This document shows, in pieces, positions 50,404 to 59,277 of a DNA stretch of 64,000 nt. Below the pieces are notes generated by a model, which saw only the letters and a list, made by a program, of their open reading frames with translations, made no database searches and was not told the origin of the DNA. How positions within the stretch are numbered: position 1 is the first letter of the stretch; every line of letters begins with the position of its first letter. The DNA is taken from the NCBI GenBank assembly GCA_045563055.1, contig JBJKUR010000006.1:62001-126000 (forward strand). Reading direction: 5' to 3'. Position numbers and translations under genes: made by a program. This DNA is from Methylaequor sp045563055 (lineage in GTDB: Bacteria > Pseudomonadota > Alphaproteobacteria > Methylaequorales > Methylaequoraceae).

Positions 50404-50460
50404 TTAATTATAAGTAATTGATTAAAATACAGAAAGTTTCTCCATCACACTTTATCATCA

Positions 50461-50594
50461 CATTTTTAAAATATATTTAGTAATTAAAATAAATCATGAA
50501 TGACTTAATTTACCTTTTAAATTTTTATCTAAATTGTTAATCTACACTTTATGCTAAATTTATCATTAATTAGGCATGCTAAGTCAGATTGGAG
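50461..50594 (+). repeat. Direct repeat copy B (upstream and start of intact sixA)
   Basis: This matches 45027-45158 over about 130 bases and includes the sixA start codon at 50551. The pair delimits the segment holding the PycTM-like gene, olsB2-plsC2, the DUF616 gene and phoA. Similarity weakens upstream of 50461 but remains recognisable to about 50440. Confidence 0.85.
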
Positions 50595-51066
50595 TAATTT
50601 CGATGGAGACGATATGTCAAGACCTATTTCGATGAAGGGTAAAAAAAAAACCGAAAAAATACTGAAATTTTTAGAGAAAAAAGAAAAAAAAATAGTGTTT
50701 AAAGAAATTTTTTGTTCTCCATCGAGGAGAACCAAAGAAACATTAAAGCTATTATTAGAAAAAATTTCCAATGATCCGAAGATCTATTATTTAGAGGACT
50801 TATATCATTCATCAGGAATAAATATATTTGATACGGTTATGTTACACGCAAAACTAAACAGAGTTTTGGTAGTATCACATGAACCCTTAATTTCCACTTC
50901 AATTGAGAATTTTTTTAGTGGAAGCAACAATAAATATTATCTAAATGCTATTGAAGAATATACAACTTCTGCTTTTTTTAATGTAAGCTTCAACTGTAAA
51001 GAATGGTTTGAGATTAAGAAATCAGTATCAAAAATAAATTTTTATAAAAAACCAAAAGATTTGTGA
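50551..51066 (+). CDS. sixA: SixA-like histidine phosphatase
   Basis: This 171-residue protein of the histidine phosphatase superfamily has the RHA motif in LSLIRHAKSDW (catalytic His near 9), FCSPSRRTKET and VVSHEPLIS (second His). It is close to SixA-type phosphohistidine phosphatases. Its position right before pstS, with a 5' fragment of itself after ppx, suggests an ancestral ppk-ppx-sixA-pst order. The substrate is unknown. Confidence 0.82.
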   Translation: MLNLSLIRHAKSDWSNFDGDDMSRPISMKGKKKTEKILKFLEKKEKKIVFKEIFCSPSRRTKETLKLLLEKISNDPKIYYLEDLYHSSGINIFDTVMLHAKLNRVLVVSHEPLISTSIENFFSGSNNKYYLNAIEEYTTSAFFNVSFNCKEWFEIKKSVSKINFYKKPKDL

Positions 51067-51100
51067 ACCGTTAAGTAAGTAAAAGGTAATTAAAAGAGCG

Positions 51101-51133
51101 TTGTCATAAAACTGTCACATAACTGTCATATTT
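51101..51133 (+). promoter_or_regulatory. Pho box array of the pst operon
   Basis: Three consecutive 11-base repeats (first TTGTCATAAAA, third CTGTCATATTT) lie 58 bases before pstS. This is the best match in the window to the PhoB consensus and defines the motif used for the other sites. Confidence 0.92.
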
Positions 51134-51190
51134 CTATTCAATTACGTTTTTATTATCAACTCTTAACCTTAACCAATAAAGAGAGGAAAT

Positions 51191-52243
51191 ATGAAAAAAT
51201 CTTCACTCGCTATTGTTGCTTTAGCATTTGCTTTTAGTACTCAATCAATAGCACGCGACCAAATAAAAATTGTTGGTTCTTCCACAGTTTATCCTTTTGC
51301 TACGGTAGTGGCAGAAAGGTTCGGAAAAACAAGCGGTTTTAAAACTCCTGTAATTGAATCTACAGGTTCAGGTGGAGGTCTTAAGCTTTTCTGTAAAGGC
51401 CTAGGAACCGAACATCCTGACATTACTAATGCTTCTAGAAGAATAAAATCCAAGGAAGTAAAAAAATGCTCAAAAAATGGCGTAACTGATATTACCGAAA
51501 TAAAAGTCGGATTTGATGGAATTGCCATGGCTAACGCTAAATCTGGTCCTATGCTGGAATTATCATTAAAGGATGTTTATCTTGCTCTGGCTAAAGACGT
51601 TCCTGCGGATCCCGAAGGAAATACTGTAAAACCTAACCCTTACAAAATGTGGAACGAAGTAAACCCAGCATTGCCAGCTGCGCCTATTGTTGTAATTGGG
51701 CCACCTCCGACTTCTGGGACACGTGATGCTTTCAATGAATTAGCTATTGAAAGAGGTTGCAAAAAATTTCCTGGAAGAAAAGCACTGAAGAAAAAAGACA
51801 AAAAACTTTATAAAAGTCAATGTCGAAGTGTCAGAGAAGACGGTCCTTATGTTGAAGCTGGAGAAAACGACAACTTAATTATCGAAAAGTTGGTTGCTGA
51901 CCCTGGCGCATTGGGAGTCTTTGGTTATTCTTTTCTTGATCAAAATCGAGACAAAGTCAAAGCGGCAAAAGTTGATGGTGTTTTTCCAGAGTTTGAGGCT
52001 ATCTCATCTGGTAAATATCCAGTTTCAAGATCATTATTTTTCTACATAAAAAATGCTCATGCATCGGTTATTCCAGGAATAAAAGAATATGTAAGAGAAT
52101 TTACCTCTTCAAAAGCAATTGGTTCTGACGGTTATTTAGTATCAAAGGGCCTTATTCCACTTGGTGAAAGCGAGAGAGCTCAATTTGAAAAAGATGGTAA
52201 AACTCTTGCTAAATTTGACGGTAAGGTCTTGAAGAAGAAGTAG
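51191..52243 (+). CDS. pstS: Phosphate ABC transporter substrate-binding protein
   Basis: This periplasmic phosphate receptor is 350 residues, with signal peptide MKKSSLAIVALAFAFSTQSIA. Phosphate-binding segments: IKIVGSSTVYPFATVVAERF, ESTGSGGGLKLFCKG, DITNASRRIKSKEV and PPTSGTRDAFNELA (the SGTR loop). GAGAGGAAAT precedes the ATG. It heads pstSCAB-phoU-phoB. Confidence 0.95.
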   Translation: MKKSSLAIVALAFAFSTQSIARDQIKIVGSSTVYPFATVVAERFGKTSGFKTPVIESTGSGGGLKLFCKGLGTEHPDITNASRRIKSKEVKKCSKNGVTDITEIKVGFDGIAMANAKSGPMLELSLKDVYLALAKDVPADPEGNTVKPNPYKMWNEVNPALPAAPIVVIGPPPTSGTRDAFNELAIERGCKKFPGRKALKKKDKKLYKSQCRSVREDGPYVEAGENDNLIIEKLVADPGALGVFGYSFLDQNRDKVKAAKVDGVFPEFEAISSGKYPVSRSLFFYIKNAHASVIPGIKEYVREFTSSKAIGSDGYLVSKGLIPLGESERAQFEKDGKTLAKFDGKVLKKK

Positions 52244-52263
52244 GAATTCTTTAATGTTACTTT

Positions 52264-53649
52264 ATGGGTTTTTGGTCCTTTTTCTTTATTTTAGTAGTGT
52301 TGGGGCTATCAGTTCACTGGTATGCAACCAACAAAGCCTTAAAACTTAATGCTAAATTAGAAAAAGGATCAAGACTTCCCTCTTTGCCATCTTATTACGG
52401 AACATATTCACTCCTATTAATTATTTTCCCAACATCATCATTATTTCTGCTCTGGTTAGTTGGTAAGCCCTTTATCCTCGAATACATTTTATTACAAAAC
52501 ATCCCGGAGCAATTGTCAGCAAACTTTGATGGAGATCCATCAATGCTAGTAGATAGCATAAAAGCAGTCGATCTCGAGCGAGTTTTCCCAGGAACAAACC
52601 CTTTGATCGTGGAAAGCGCAACATATTTTAATAGCCTAGATAATTACTCAAACACTTTTGCATATTTTTTTATTTTAATCGTTGCTTTTCTCTCCAGCTA
52701 TTTTTCATTAAAAAAGATTTCAACCACATTTAAAGCAAGGCAGGCAGTAGAAAAATCAAATATAAATCTATTAATATTCTCTTCGACAATCGCAATAATT
52801 ACAACTATAGGAATTGTTTTTTCTCTGATTTTTGAAGCTTTAAGATTTTTTGATGAAATACCTTTTTTCGATTTCTTATTTGGTCTAGCTTGGAGCCCTC
52901 AAACAGCAATTAGAGAAGGACAAGTTGCAAGTCAAGGTGCTTTTGGAGCAATCCCGATTTTTTCAGGAACTCTTTTGATTACCCTGATAGCAATGTCTGT
53001 GGCAATTCCAGTTGGTTTGCTTTCTGCTGTGTATTTATCAGAATATGCGACTCCCAAAGTTCGACAAACTTTTAAACCAATTTTAGAAATACTAGCAGGC
53101 GTACCTACTGTAGTGTATGGATTTTTTGCAGCTATTACCGTTGGTCCTTTTTTTAAAGATTTAGCAAACTATAGTGGATTTAATATTGCCTCTGAAAGTG
53201 CAATAGCCGCTGGTGGTGTTATGGGAATAATGATTATTCCTTTTATTTCATCTTTATCAGATGATGTTATCAGTGCCGTGCCACAGTCCTTACGTGATGG
53301 ATCATATGCTATGGGAGCAACAAGATCAGAAACAGTAAAAAAAATAATACTTCCAGCTGCTTTACCAGGTATAATTGGAGCAATTCTTCTCGCAGTTTCT
53401 CGTGCAATAGGTGAAACTATGATAGTTGTTATGGCTGCAGGAATTGCAGCAAACTTAACAGCTAATCCTTTTGAATCTGTAACAACTGTCACTGTCCAAA
53501 TAGTTACACTCTTAATTGGCGACCAAGAGTTTGATAGTGCAAAAACACTTGCTGCTTTTGCCTTGGGAATCACACTTTTTGTTGCAACCCTTTTTTTAAA
53601 TTTATTGGCACTCAGAATTGTAAGTAAATATAGGGAAAGATATGAATAA
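52264..53649 (+). CDS. pstC: Phosphate ABC transporter permease PstC
   Basis: The 461-residue permease is longer than E. coli PstC (319) because of an N-terminal region of about 150 residues with extra membrane segments and a periplasmic loop, as in other alphaproteobacterial PstC. The MetI-like core lies at about 230-455 with the EAA-type loop DVISAVPQSLRDGSYAMGAT. It overlaps pstA by eight bases. Confidence 0.93.
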   Translation: MGFWSFFFILVVLGLSVHWYATNKALKLNAKLEKGSRLPSLPSYYGTYSLLLIIFPTSSLFLLWLVGKPFILEYILLQNIPEQLSANFDGDPSMLVDSIKAVDLERVFPGTNPLIVESATYFNSLDNYSNTFAYFFILIVAFLSSYFSLKKISTTFKARQAVEKSNINLLIFSSTIAIITTIGIVFSLIFEALRFFDEIPFFDFLFGLAWSPQTAIREGQVASQGAFGAIPIFSGTLLITLIAMSVAIPVGLLSAVYLSEYATPKVRQTFKPILEILAGVPTVVYGFFAAITVGPFFKDLANYSGFNIASESAIAAGGVMGIMIIPFISSLSDDVISAVPQSLRDGSYAMGATRSETVKKIILPAALPGIIGAILLAVSRAIGETMIVVMAAGIAANLTANPFESVTTVTVQIVTLLIGDQEFDSAKTLAAFALGITLFVATLFLNLLALRIVSKYRERYE

Positions 53650-54916
53650 CCTCAAAAAAATAGAATATTCTCTGAAAAAAAGAAAAAGACAAGAATCACG
53701 TTTCAAGATTTATGGTTTGCTAGGTATAGCAACTGCAGTCAGTTTTTTGTGTATTATTCTTAGTTCAATTTTTATGGAGGGAAAAAAAGCTTTTTTAAGT
53801 ACTTATATAAAATTAGAAGTATATTTTGATCCCGATATAATCTACACAAGCAATGACCAAAAAGAAGAAGATATAAAATTCGCAAATTTTCAAAAAATAA
53901 TCAAAAACTCTTTAAATAGTTTTTTTCCAGAAATTTCTGACAAAGGCGAATTACGTAAATTAAGTAACTTTATCTCTAGTTCAGAGGAAGAAAACCTTAT
54001 GAAGCTTGTTTTAAAAAACAAACAACTAGTAGGTCAGAAAATCACTTTATGGTTATTAGCTTCATCAAAGATTGATGTGATAAATAAAAATCCGGACATG
54101 GAGTTGATAGCAGAAGAAGATAGATTGATTTCTGACCTCGAATTGAATTGGCTGAATGAAATAAGATCAGCAAATAATATCAAAAGTAATTTTAATAAAA
54201 ACTTTTTTGTAAAGGCAGATTCAACAGAACCAGAACAAGCGGGAATCTGGGGCTCGCTTGTAGGCTCATTCTTTACATTATTTGTAACATTAATTCTATC
54301 ATTTCCAATTGCCGTTGCCGCAGGAGTCTTTCTTGAGGAGCTTGCACCAAAAAATAAATTTACAGATTTTATTGAGGTTAATATTAATAACTTAGCAGCC
54401 GTACCCTCTATAATATTTGGGTTATTAGGTTTAGCAATTTTTCTCAATGTCATGCATTTACCAAGATCTGCCCCCATTGTTGGCGGAATGGTTTTAGCTC
54501 TTATGACCCTTCCAACAATTATTATTGCCACTAGAGCTTCATTAAAGGCTGTACCACCGTCAATTAGAGAAGCTGCAATTGGTTTAGGTGCAACGAAGTT
54601 TCAGACAGTTACTCATCATGTACTTCCACTTTCTTTGCCGGGTATTCTGACAGGAACCATCATTGGAATGTCTCAAGCACTTGGAGAGTCAGCGCCATTA
54701 TTAATGATAGGAATGGTTGCGTTTATTGTTGATGTTCCAGGGTCATTTTTAGATTCCTCTACTGTTCTTCCAGTTCAAATTTATCTTTGGAAAAGCACTG
54801 CTGCCAGAGGTTTTGTTGAGCTTACTGCGGCAGGGGTAATGGTTTTACTTTCTTTTCTTATTTTGATGAACGGCATAGCAGTATATATTAGACAAAAGTT
54901 TGAAAAAAAATGGTAA
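53642..54916 (+). CDS. pstA: Phosphate ABC transporter permease PstA
   Basis: This 424-residue partner of PstC has one early membrane helix (about 25-46), a large periplasmic insert (about 50-190, charged), and a MetI core (about 195-420) with the EAA loop ASLKAVPPSIREAAIGLGAT and SQALGESAPLLMIG. The insert is characteristic of alphaproteobacterial PstA. Confidence 0.93.
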   Translation: MNNLKKIEYSLKKRKRQESRFKIYGLLGIATAVSFLCIILSSIFMEGKKAFLSTYIKLEVYFDPDIIYTSNDQKEEDIKFANFQKIIKNSLNSFFPEISDKGELRKLSNFISSSEEENLMKLVLKNKQLVGQKITLWLLASSKIDVINKNPDMELIAEEDRLISDLELNWLNEIRSANNIKSNFNKNFFVKADSTEPEQAGIWGSLVGSFFTLFVTLILSFPIAVAAGVFLEELAPKNKFTDFIEVNINNLAAVPSIIFGLLGLAIFLNVMHLPRSAPIVGGMVLALMTLPTIIIATRASLKAVPPSIREAAIGLGATKFQTVTHHVLPLSLPGILTGTIIGMSQALGESAPLLMIGMVAFIVDVPGSFLDSSTVLPVQIYLWKSTAARGFVELTAAGVMVLLSFLILMNGIAVYIRQKFEKKW

Positions 54917-54934
54917 AATATTAAGAGAAGTTTT

Positions 54935-55699
54935 ATGACAGAAAAAATTAAAATAAAAAGTAAAAATGTTAATGTTTACTATGGCCAGAAGAAGGCACTT
55001 GATAAAATCAACCTTGAAATTCCTACAAATAAGGTCACAGCCTTAATAGGTCCAAGTGGTTGTGGAAAATCTACTTTTCTTAGATGTATAAATCGTATGA
55101 ACGATACGATAGATATTTGTAGGATAGAAGGAAAAATTATTGTTGATGAAGAAGATATATATTCCACAGAAGTCGACCCGGTTTTACTGAGGGCAAAGAT
55201 AGGAATGGTATTCCAAAAACCTAATCCATTCCCTAAGTCAATTTTTGACAATGTTGCCTACGGACCAAAAATTCATGGAATTGTCAATAGCGATGATGAA
55301 TTAGAGGAGCTAGTTATATATAGCTTGAAAAAAGCTGGTTTGTTTGGAGAGGTAAAAGATAGGCTAAATGACACAGGAACCTCTTTATCGGGGGGACAGC
55401 AGCAAAGACTATGCATAGCCAGAGCCATTGCAATTAGTCCACAAATAATCCTAATGGACGAACCGTGTTCTGCCCTAGATCCAATAGCAACTGCTATAAT
55501 TGAAGAACTTATTGATGAGTTAGCTAAAAACTTTACTATTGTAATCGTAACCCACTCAATGCAGCAAGCTGCAAGAGTCTCACAGAAAACTGCTTTTTTT
55601 CATATGGGTAGTTTGATCGAGGTAGGGCACACAGATCAAATTTTTTCAACACCAAGCCAAAAAAAGACTCAGGATTATATAACAGGAAAAATAGGTTAA
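54935..55699 (+). CDS. pstB: Phosphate ABC transporter ATPase PstB
   Basis: The protein is 254 residues. Walker A GPSGCGKSTFLR near 38-49, Q loop FQKPNPFPKSIFDN, signature LSGGQQQRLCIARA and Walker B IILMDEPCSALDPIA are all intact. It energises PstCA and, with PhoU, transmits transporter state to PhoR. Confidence 0.97.
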   Translation: MTEKIKIKSKNVNVYYGQKKALDKINLEIPTNKVTALIGPSGCGKSTFLRCINRMNDTIDICRIEGKIIVDEEDIYSTEVDPVLLRAKIGMVFQKPNPFPKSIFDNVAYGPKIHGIVNSDDELEELVIYSLKKAGLFGEVKDRLNDTGTSLSGGQQQRLCIARAIAISPQIILMDEPCSALDPIATAIIEELIDELAKNFTIVIVTHSMQQAARVSQKTAFFHMGSLIEVGHTDQIFSTPSQKKTQDYITGKIG

Positions 55700-55703
55700 A
55701 CAA

Positions 55704-56357
55704 ATGAAAGAGCACATTGTCACAACTTATGATGAAGACTTAAATTCTCTTAAGAGCAATTTAACACAGATGGGTTTAGATGTTGAAAAACAAATATTCG
55801 AAGCAGTTAATTTGATAAAAATAATCAATATAACCAAAGCTCAAGAAATTATAAAAAATGATGAAAGTATTGATGCTTTAGAAAAAAAAATAAGAGGATT
55901 TGCAACTATTATGTTGTCAAAAAGACAACCTCTTGCAGATGATCTTAGGCAGATTATTATTTCTCTGAAAATATCTAGTATTCTTGAGCGCATTGGTGAT
56001 CATGCATCAAACGTAGCTGGAAGGATATTATCAGTAAAAAAAGCTCCTGATAGCTACAGCACTGACTCAATTCACCAACTGGGCCTTTTAGTTTTGAAAA
56101 ATTTTTCCACAGCCCTAAGTGCTTATGATCAAGAATCAAAACAAATTGCACAATCTGTTCCCACTGAGGATATTACAATTAACTCCGTATATGAGACCTG
56201 TTTTAGAGAGCATTTACATTTGATGATGGAAGATAGAGAAATAATTGGTTTTTGTACACAAATGTTATTCATTGCAAAAGAATTAGAAAGAATTGGAGAC
56301 CTGGCAAAAGTAATATCTAAGGAAGTTATTTATAATCTTCAGGGAACTCTTAAATAA
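55704..56357 (+). CDS. phoU: Phosphate-signalling protein PhoU
   Basis: This 217-residue two-repeat helical protein has a three-helix bundle with IRGFATIMLSKRQPLADDLR and ERIGDHASNVAGR in the first half and ELERIGDLAKVISKEVIY in the second (the metal-binding E/DxxxD motifs). It restrains PhoR when phosphate is plentiful. It lies between pstB and phoB with no spacer before phoB. Confidence 0.94.
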   Translation: MKEHIVTTYDEDLNSLKSNLTQMGLDVEKQIFEAVNLIKIINITKAQEIIKNDESIDALEKKIRGFATIMLSKRQPLADDLRQIIISLKISSILERIGDHASNVAGRILSVKKAPDSYSTDSIHQLGLLVLKNFSTALSAYDQESKQIAQSVPTEDITINSVYETCFREHLHLMMEDREIIGFCTQMLFIAKELERIGDLAKVISKEVIYNLQGTLK

Positions 56358-57047
56358 ATGGAAACAAAAAAAACAATTCTTGTAGTAGAGGATGATAAAT
56401 CATTACTACCAATGATTACCTACAATATTGAAAAAAACGGATTTCAGGTAAAATCAGCCACTAACGGTGAAGATGCACTATTGTTAATTAAAGAAGAAAT
56501 TCCATCATTGGCTATATTTGATTGGATGATTCCTGAACCAAATGGATTAGAGCTTTGCAAAATTCTGCGAAGAAAACAAGAAACCAGTAATTTACCAATT
56601 ATAATGTTAACTGCCAGAGAAGAAGAAGAGGACAGAATAAGGGGGTTGGATTATGGGGCGGATGATTACATATCAAAACCTTTTAGTCCCGCAGAACTAA
56701 TTGCTAGAATTAAAGCTCTAATAAGAAGATCCTCTTCCAGCCAAAACCAAAGTTTAAATTATGAAGATATTAATGTACTCACAGATGAGCATAAAGTCTT
56801 TAGAGACAAAACTAGAATTAAATTGGGTCCAACAGAATATAGACTTTTGGTTTATCTAATGGAAAATCCAAGAAGAGTCTTTAGTAGAGAGCAATTGCTT
56901 GACGCAGTTTGGGGACGTGAAATATATGTTGAATCCAGAACAGTAGATACACACATACGTAGACTCAGAAAAGCAATAAATATTGAGGGCACAAAAAATC
57001 TTATTAGGACTGTAAGAGCTTCTGGTTATTCACTTGATAATGATTAA
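56358..57047 (+). CDS. phoB: Phosphate response regulator PhoB
   Basis: This 229-residue OmpR-class regulator has a receiver domain with acidic pocket EDD (11-13), phospho-acceptor Asp55 in AIFDWMIPEPNGLEL, the Lys switch in DDYISKPFSPAE, and a winged-helix DNA-binding domain (VFSREQLLDAVWGREIYVES, VDTHIRRLRKAI). It starts directly after phoU and probably binds the 11-base repeats listed at the Pho-box sites. The kinase gene is remote (31814). Confidence 0.95.
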   Translation: METKKTILVVEDDKSLLPMITYNIEKNGFQVKSATNGEDALLLIKEEIPSLAIFDWMIPEPNGLELCKILRRKQETSNLPIIMLTAREEEEDRIRGLDYGADDYISKPFSPAELIARIKALIRRSSSSQNQSLNYEDINVLTDEHKVFRDKTRIKLGPTEYRLLVYLMENPRRVFSREQLLDAVWGREIYVESRTVDTHIRRLRKAINIEGTKNLIRTVRASGYSLDND

Positions 57048-57097
57048 TCATTAATATAAATTTGGAGTAAATTATAAAAAATTAGAGGGTTATTTTA

Positions 57098-58987
57098 GTG
57101 CTTAAGCGCGAATTCAAAGACGGTATTTCAGTAATAGTCACTGTCTTCAACAAAGAAAAGTTCATAGTCCAAACCCTAGAATCCGCGATAAATCAGTTTA
57201 ACAAAAAAGAAAACTATCAGTTGATTATTATCGATGATGGTTCAAATGATAATTCGTTCAAACTTATAAAAAATACTCTCCAGCAGTATAATGTAGACTC
57301 TAAAGTTATAAAACAAACCAACAGTGGACCCAGCAAAGCAACTAATAAGGGATTAGCATTCGCAAAGTACTCGTTTATTAAATTACTTGACGGGGATGAT
57401 ATCCTAGCACCCGACAGTTTAAGTTATATGAAGACCCAAATGATAGAAAAAAATATTGACTTGCTTTACGGGCATTGGGTTTGGGCAAAAAATATCCACG
57501 AATACGAATTTAAAGACAATTCGCCACAATCTACAATTATGCAAAATCCATTAGAGAAATTTATTTTACGGGGATGGGGTGGTGCAAGTAATTTAATGAT
57601 AAGAAATAAAGCAATGCAGAAGGTAGGCGGGTGCGATCAGAAAGTTTTTATTCAAGATTTTTCGTTGCCTTTGCGGGTTGCAGGAAATCATTTAAAAAAA
57701 AAAGAATCAAAAAAATTTAAAATCGGTATAACTTCAAAAATTATTTGTGTTGGTCCTAGCGTTTTAGAAAACAGAATAATAAGTAATAGTTCTCAAACAT
57801 TGTATGATTTATCTGTTGCATGCATTAATTTTATTGAAGAACATCCGCGACTGAATAAAAAATTAAAAAATAAAGCTCTGAAAAAAATCATTTCACGTTG
57901 CTGGTCATGGCGAAGGAAGAAGCTTAAAAGTTTTTTCTTTGATAGATTCTTTTTAACATACCTGAAAAGTAAGTTTAACTTTGGTTTAAATGAGAAAAAA
58001 ATTAAATATTTTATTTATCAAACGTGGGAAGATGACCAAAATGTCAGAAAAATAAATTTAAGGAATAACACGAAATTAAAAATCCTCATTTATGTGGGTC
58101 TTGATTTACTTGGTGATGCTCTGCTAAAAATTCCAATGTTAAAAGTATTAAAACTGATATTTCCTAACTCCCAAATAACATGGCTTGCTGGAAAGGGGAG
58201 AAGTGAATTTAAAAGATCATTAAAACCATTAAGTCAAAATTTAATCGATGAGTTTCTTGATGATTCCAATTTCGGATCAAACTTTCTTGATTTTTTAAGA
58301 ATACCCTCAAGAAAAAAATTCGATATTGTTATCGATACACAAAAAAGACTGCTGACAACTATTCTCTTAAAAAAAATTAAAACTGATTTATTTATTTCAC
58401 CTTGTGCTAACTTCTTTCTCTCTGACCTATTCCCTAAAAATATGAATGAGGGGAATCTAAGTCAATATTTAGTTAACTTGGTCGCTACACTAAGTCCAAA
58501 AGAAGTTATATTTAGAAATCAAACAAATAATAAATCAAAACAAGTGGCTATTTGTCCAGGAGCTTCTGTTATTTGGAAGAGGTGGTCCTTAGAAAACTTT
58601 ATTGAAGTTTCAGAGTATTTGATCCGTAATAAATCAACACCTGTATTCATTCTTGGTCCAAAAGAAAGCAATTTTCATAGACATTTAGCAAGAGAATTTG
58701 GAGGGAAAATAAAAATTTATAGAAGTGATGATCCTATCTATACGATACAAATTGTTAAGAAATGCAAATTTGGTATAAGTAATGACACTGGATGTGGACA
58801 TCTTTTGGCTTATACAGGAATTCCAATTATTACAATCTTTGGGCCGACAGATTCGAAAAAATTTGCACCAATTGGCAATAAATATAACATGTCAGTTTCA
58901 TCAAATGAAATTTTTAAATCATCTGATATCAATTCAATCCCTCCTAACTTAGTAATAGAGAAAGTTAAAAAACTTTTATCAATCTGA
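57098..58987 (+). CDS. GT2-GT9 fusion glycosyltransferase
   Basis: The 629-residue protein starts at GTG 57098 with GAGGG nine bases upstream. Residues 8-230 are a GT2 domain (ISVIVTVFNKEKFIVQTLES, LIIIDDGSNDNS, LLDGDDIL as the DxD). A basic helical linker runs to about 320. Residues about 328-625 are a GT9 heptosyltransferase-type domain (LLGDALLKIPMLKVLKLIFP, VAICPGASVIWKRWS, SNDTGCGHLLAYTGIP, FGPTDSKKFAP). It probably builds LPS or another surface glycan. It follows phoB by 50 bases without a clear terminator, so it may be transcribed with the pst operon. Confidence 0.83.
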   Translation: MLKREFKDGISVIVTVFNKEKFIVQTLESAINQFNKKENYQLIIIDDGSNDNSFKLIKNTLQQYNVDSKVIKQTNSGPSKATNKGLAFAKYSFIKLLDGDDILAPDSLSYMKTQMIEKNIDLLYGHWVWAKNIHEYEFKDNSPQSTIMQNPLEKFILRGWGGASNLMIRNKAMQKVGGCDQKVFIQDFSLPLRVAGNHLKKKESKKFKIGITSKIICVGPSVLENRIISNSSQTLYDLSVACINFIEEHPRLNKKLKNKALKKIISRCWSWRRKKLKSFFFDRFFLTYLKSKFNFGLNEKKIKYFIYQTWEDDQNVRKINLRNNTKLKILIYVGLDLLGDALLKIPMLKVLKLIFPNSQITWLAGKGRSEFKRSLKPLSQNLIDEFLDDSNFGSNFLDFLRIPSRKKFDIVIDTQKRLLTTILLKKIKTDLFISPCANFFLSDLFPKNMNEGNLSQYLVNLVATLSPKEVIFRNQTNNKSKQVAICPGASVIWKRWSLENFIEVSEYLIRNKSTPVFILGPKESNFHRHLAREFGGKIKIYRSDDPIYTIQIVKKCKFGISNDTGCGHLLAYTGIPIITIFGPTDSKKFAPIGNKYNMSVSSNEIFKSSDINSIPPNLVIEKVKKLLSI

Positions 58988-59037
58988 ATAAATTCCCTTA
59001 AAATAAACTTACTAATCTTAATCAAGGAGCTTTGATA

Positions 59038-59277
59038 ATGAAGAGTTTTATTGAAAAAATTAAATGGTTGGGGACAGGATTTGTTCTTGCCGGAATAATA
59101 CTTACAAATTTGAACATTTATCCTCTCAATATCTTTATTCATGCAGTGGGTGTTGTGTTTTGGACTTATAGTGGTTACTTACTAAAAGATAAAGCCATAT
59201 TAACTAATTTTGGTTTTCAAATTCCGGTCTTTATTTTTGGCATTATAAATTTTGTCTTTTCACAAATTAATTATTAG
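59038..59277 (+). CDS. Small two- to three-helix membrane protein
   Basis: The protein is 79 residues from ATG 59038; AAGGAG lies eight bases upstream. Hydrophobic segments: WLGTGFVLAGIILTNL, IHAVGVVFWTYSGYLL and FQIPVFIFGIINFVF. I know of similar uncharacterised proteins in marine bacteria but cannot name a function. Its 3' end overlaps the convergent kinase gene by 11 bases. Confidence 0.75.
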   Translation: MKSFIEKIKWLGTGFVLAGIILTNLNIYPLNIFIHAVGVVFWTYSGYLLKDKAILTNFGFQIPVFIFGIINFVFSQINY

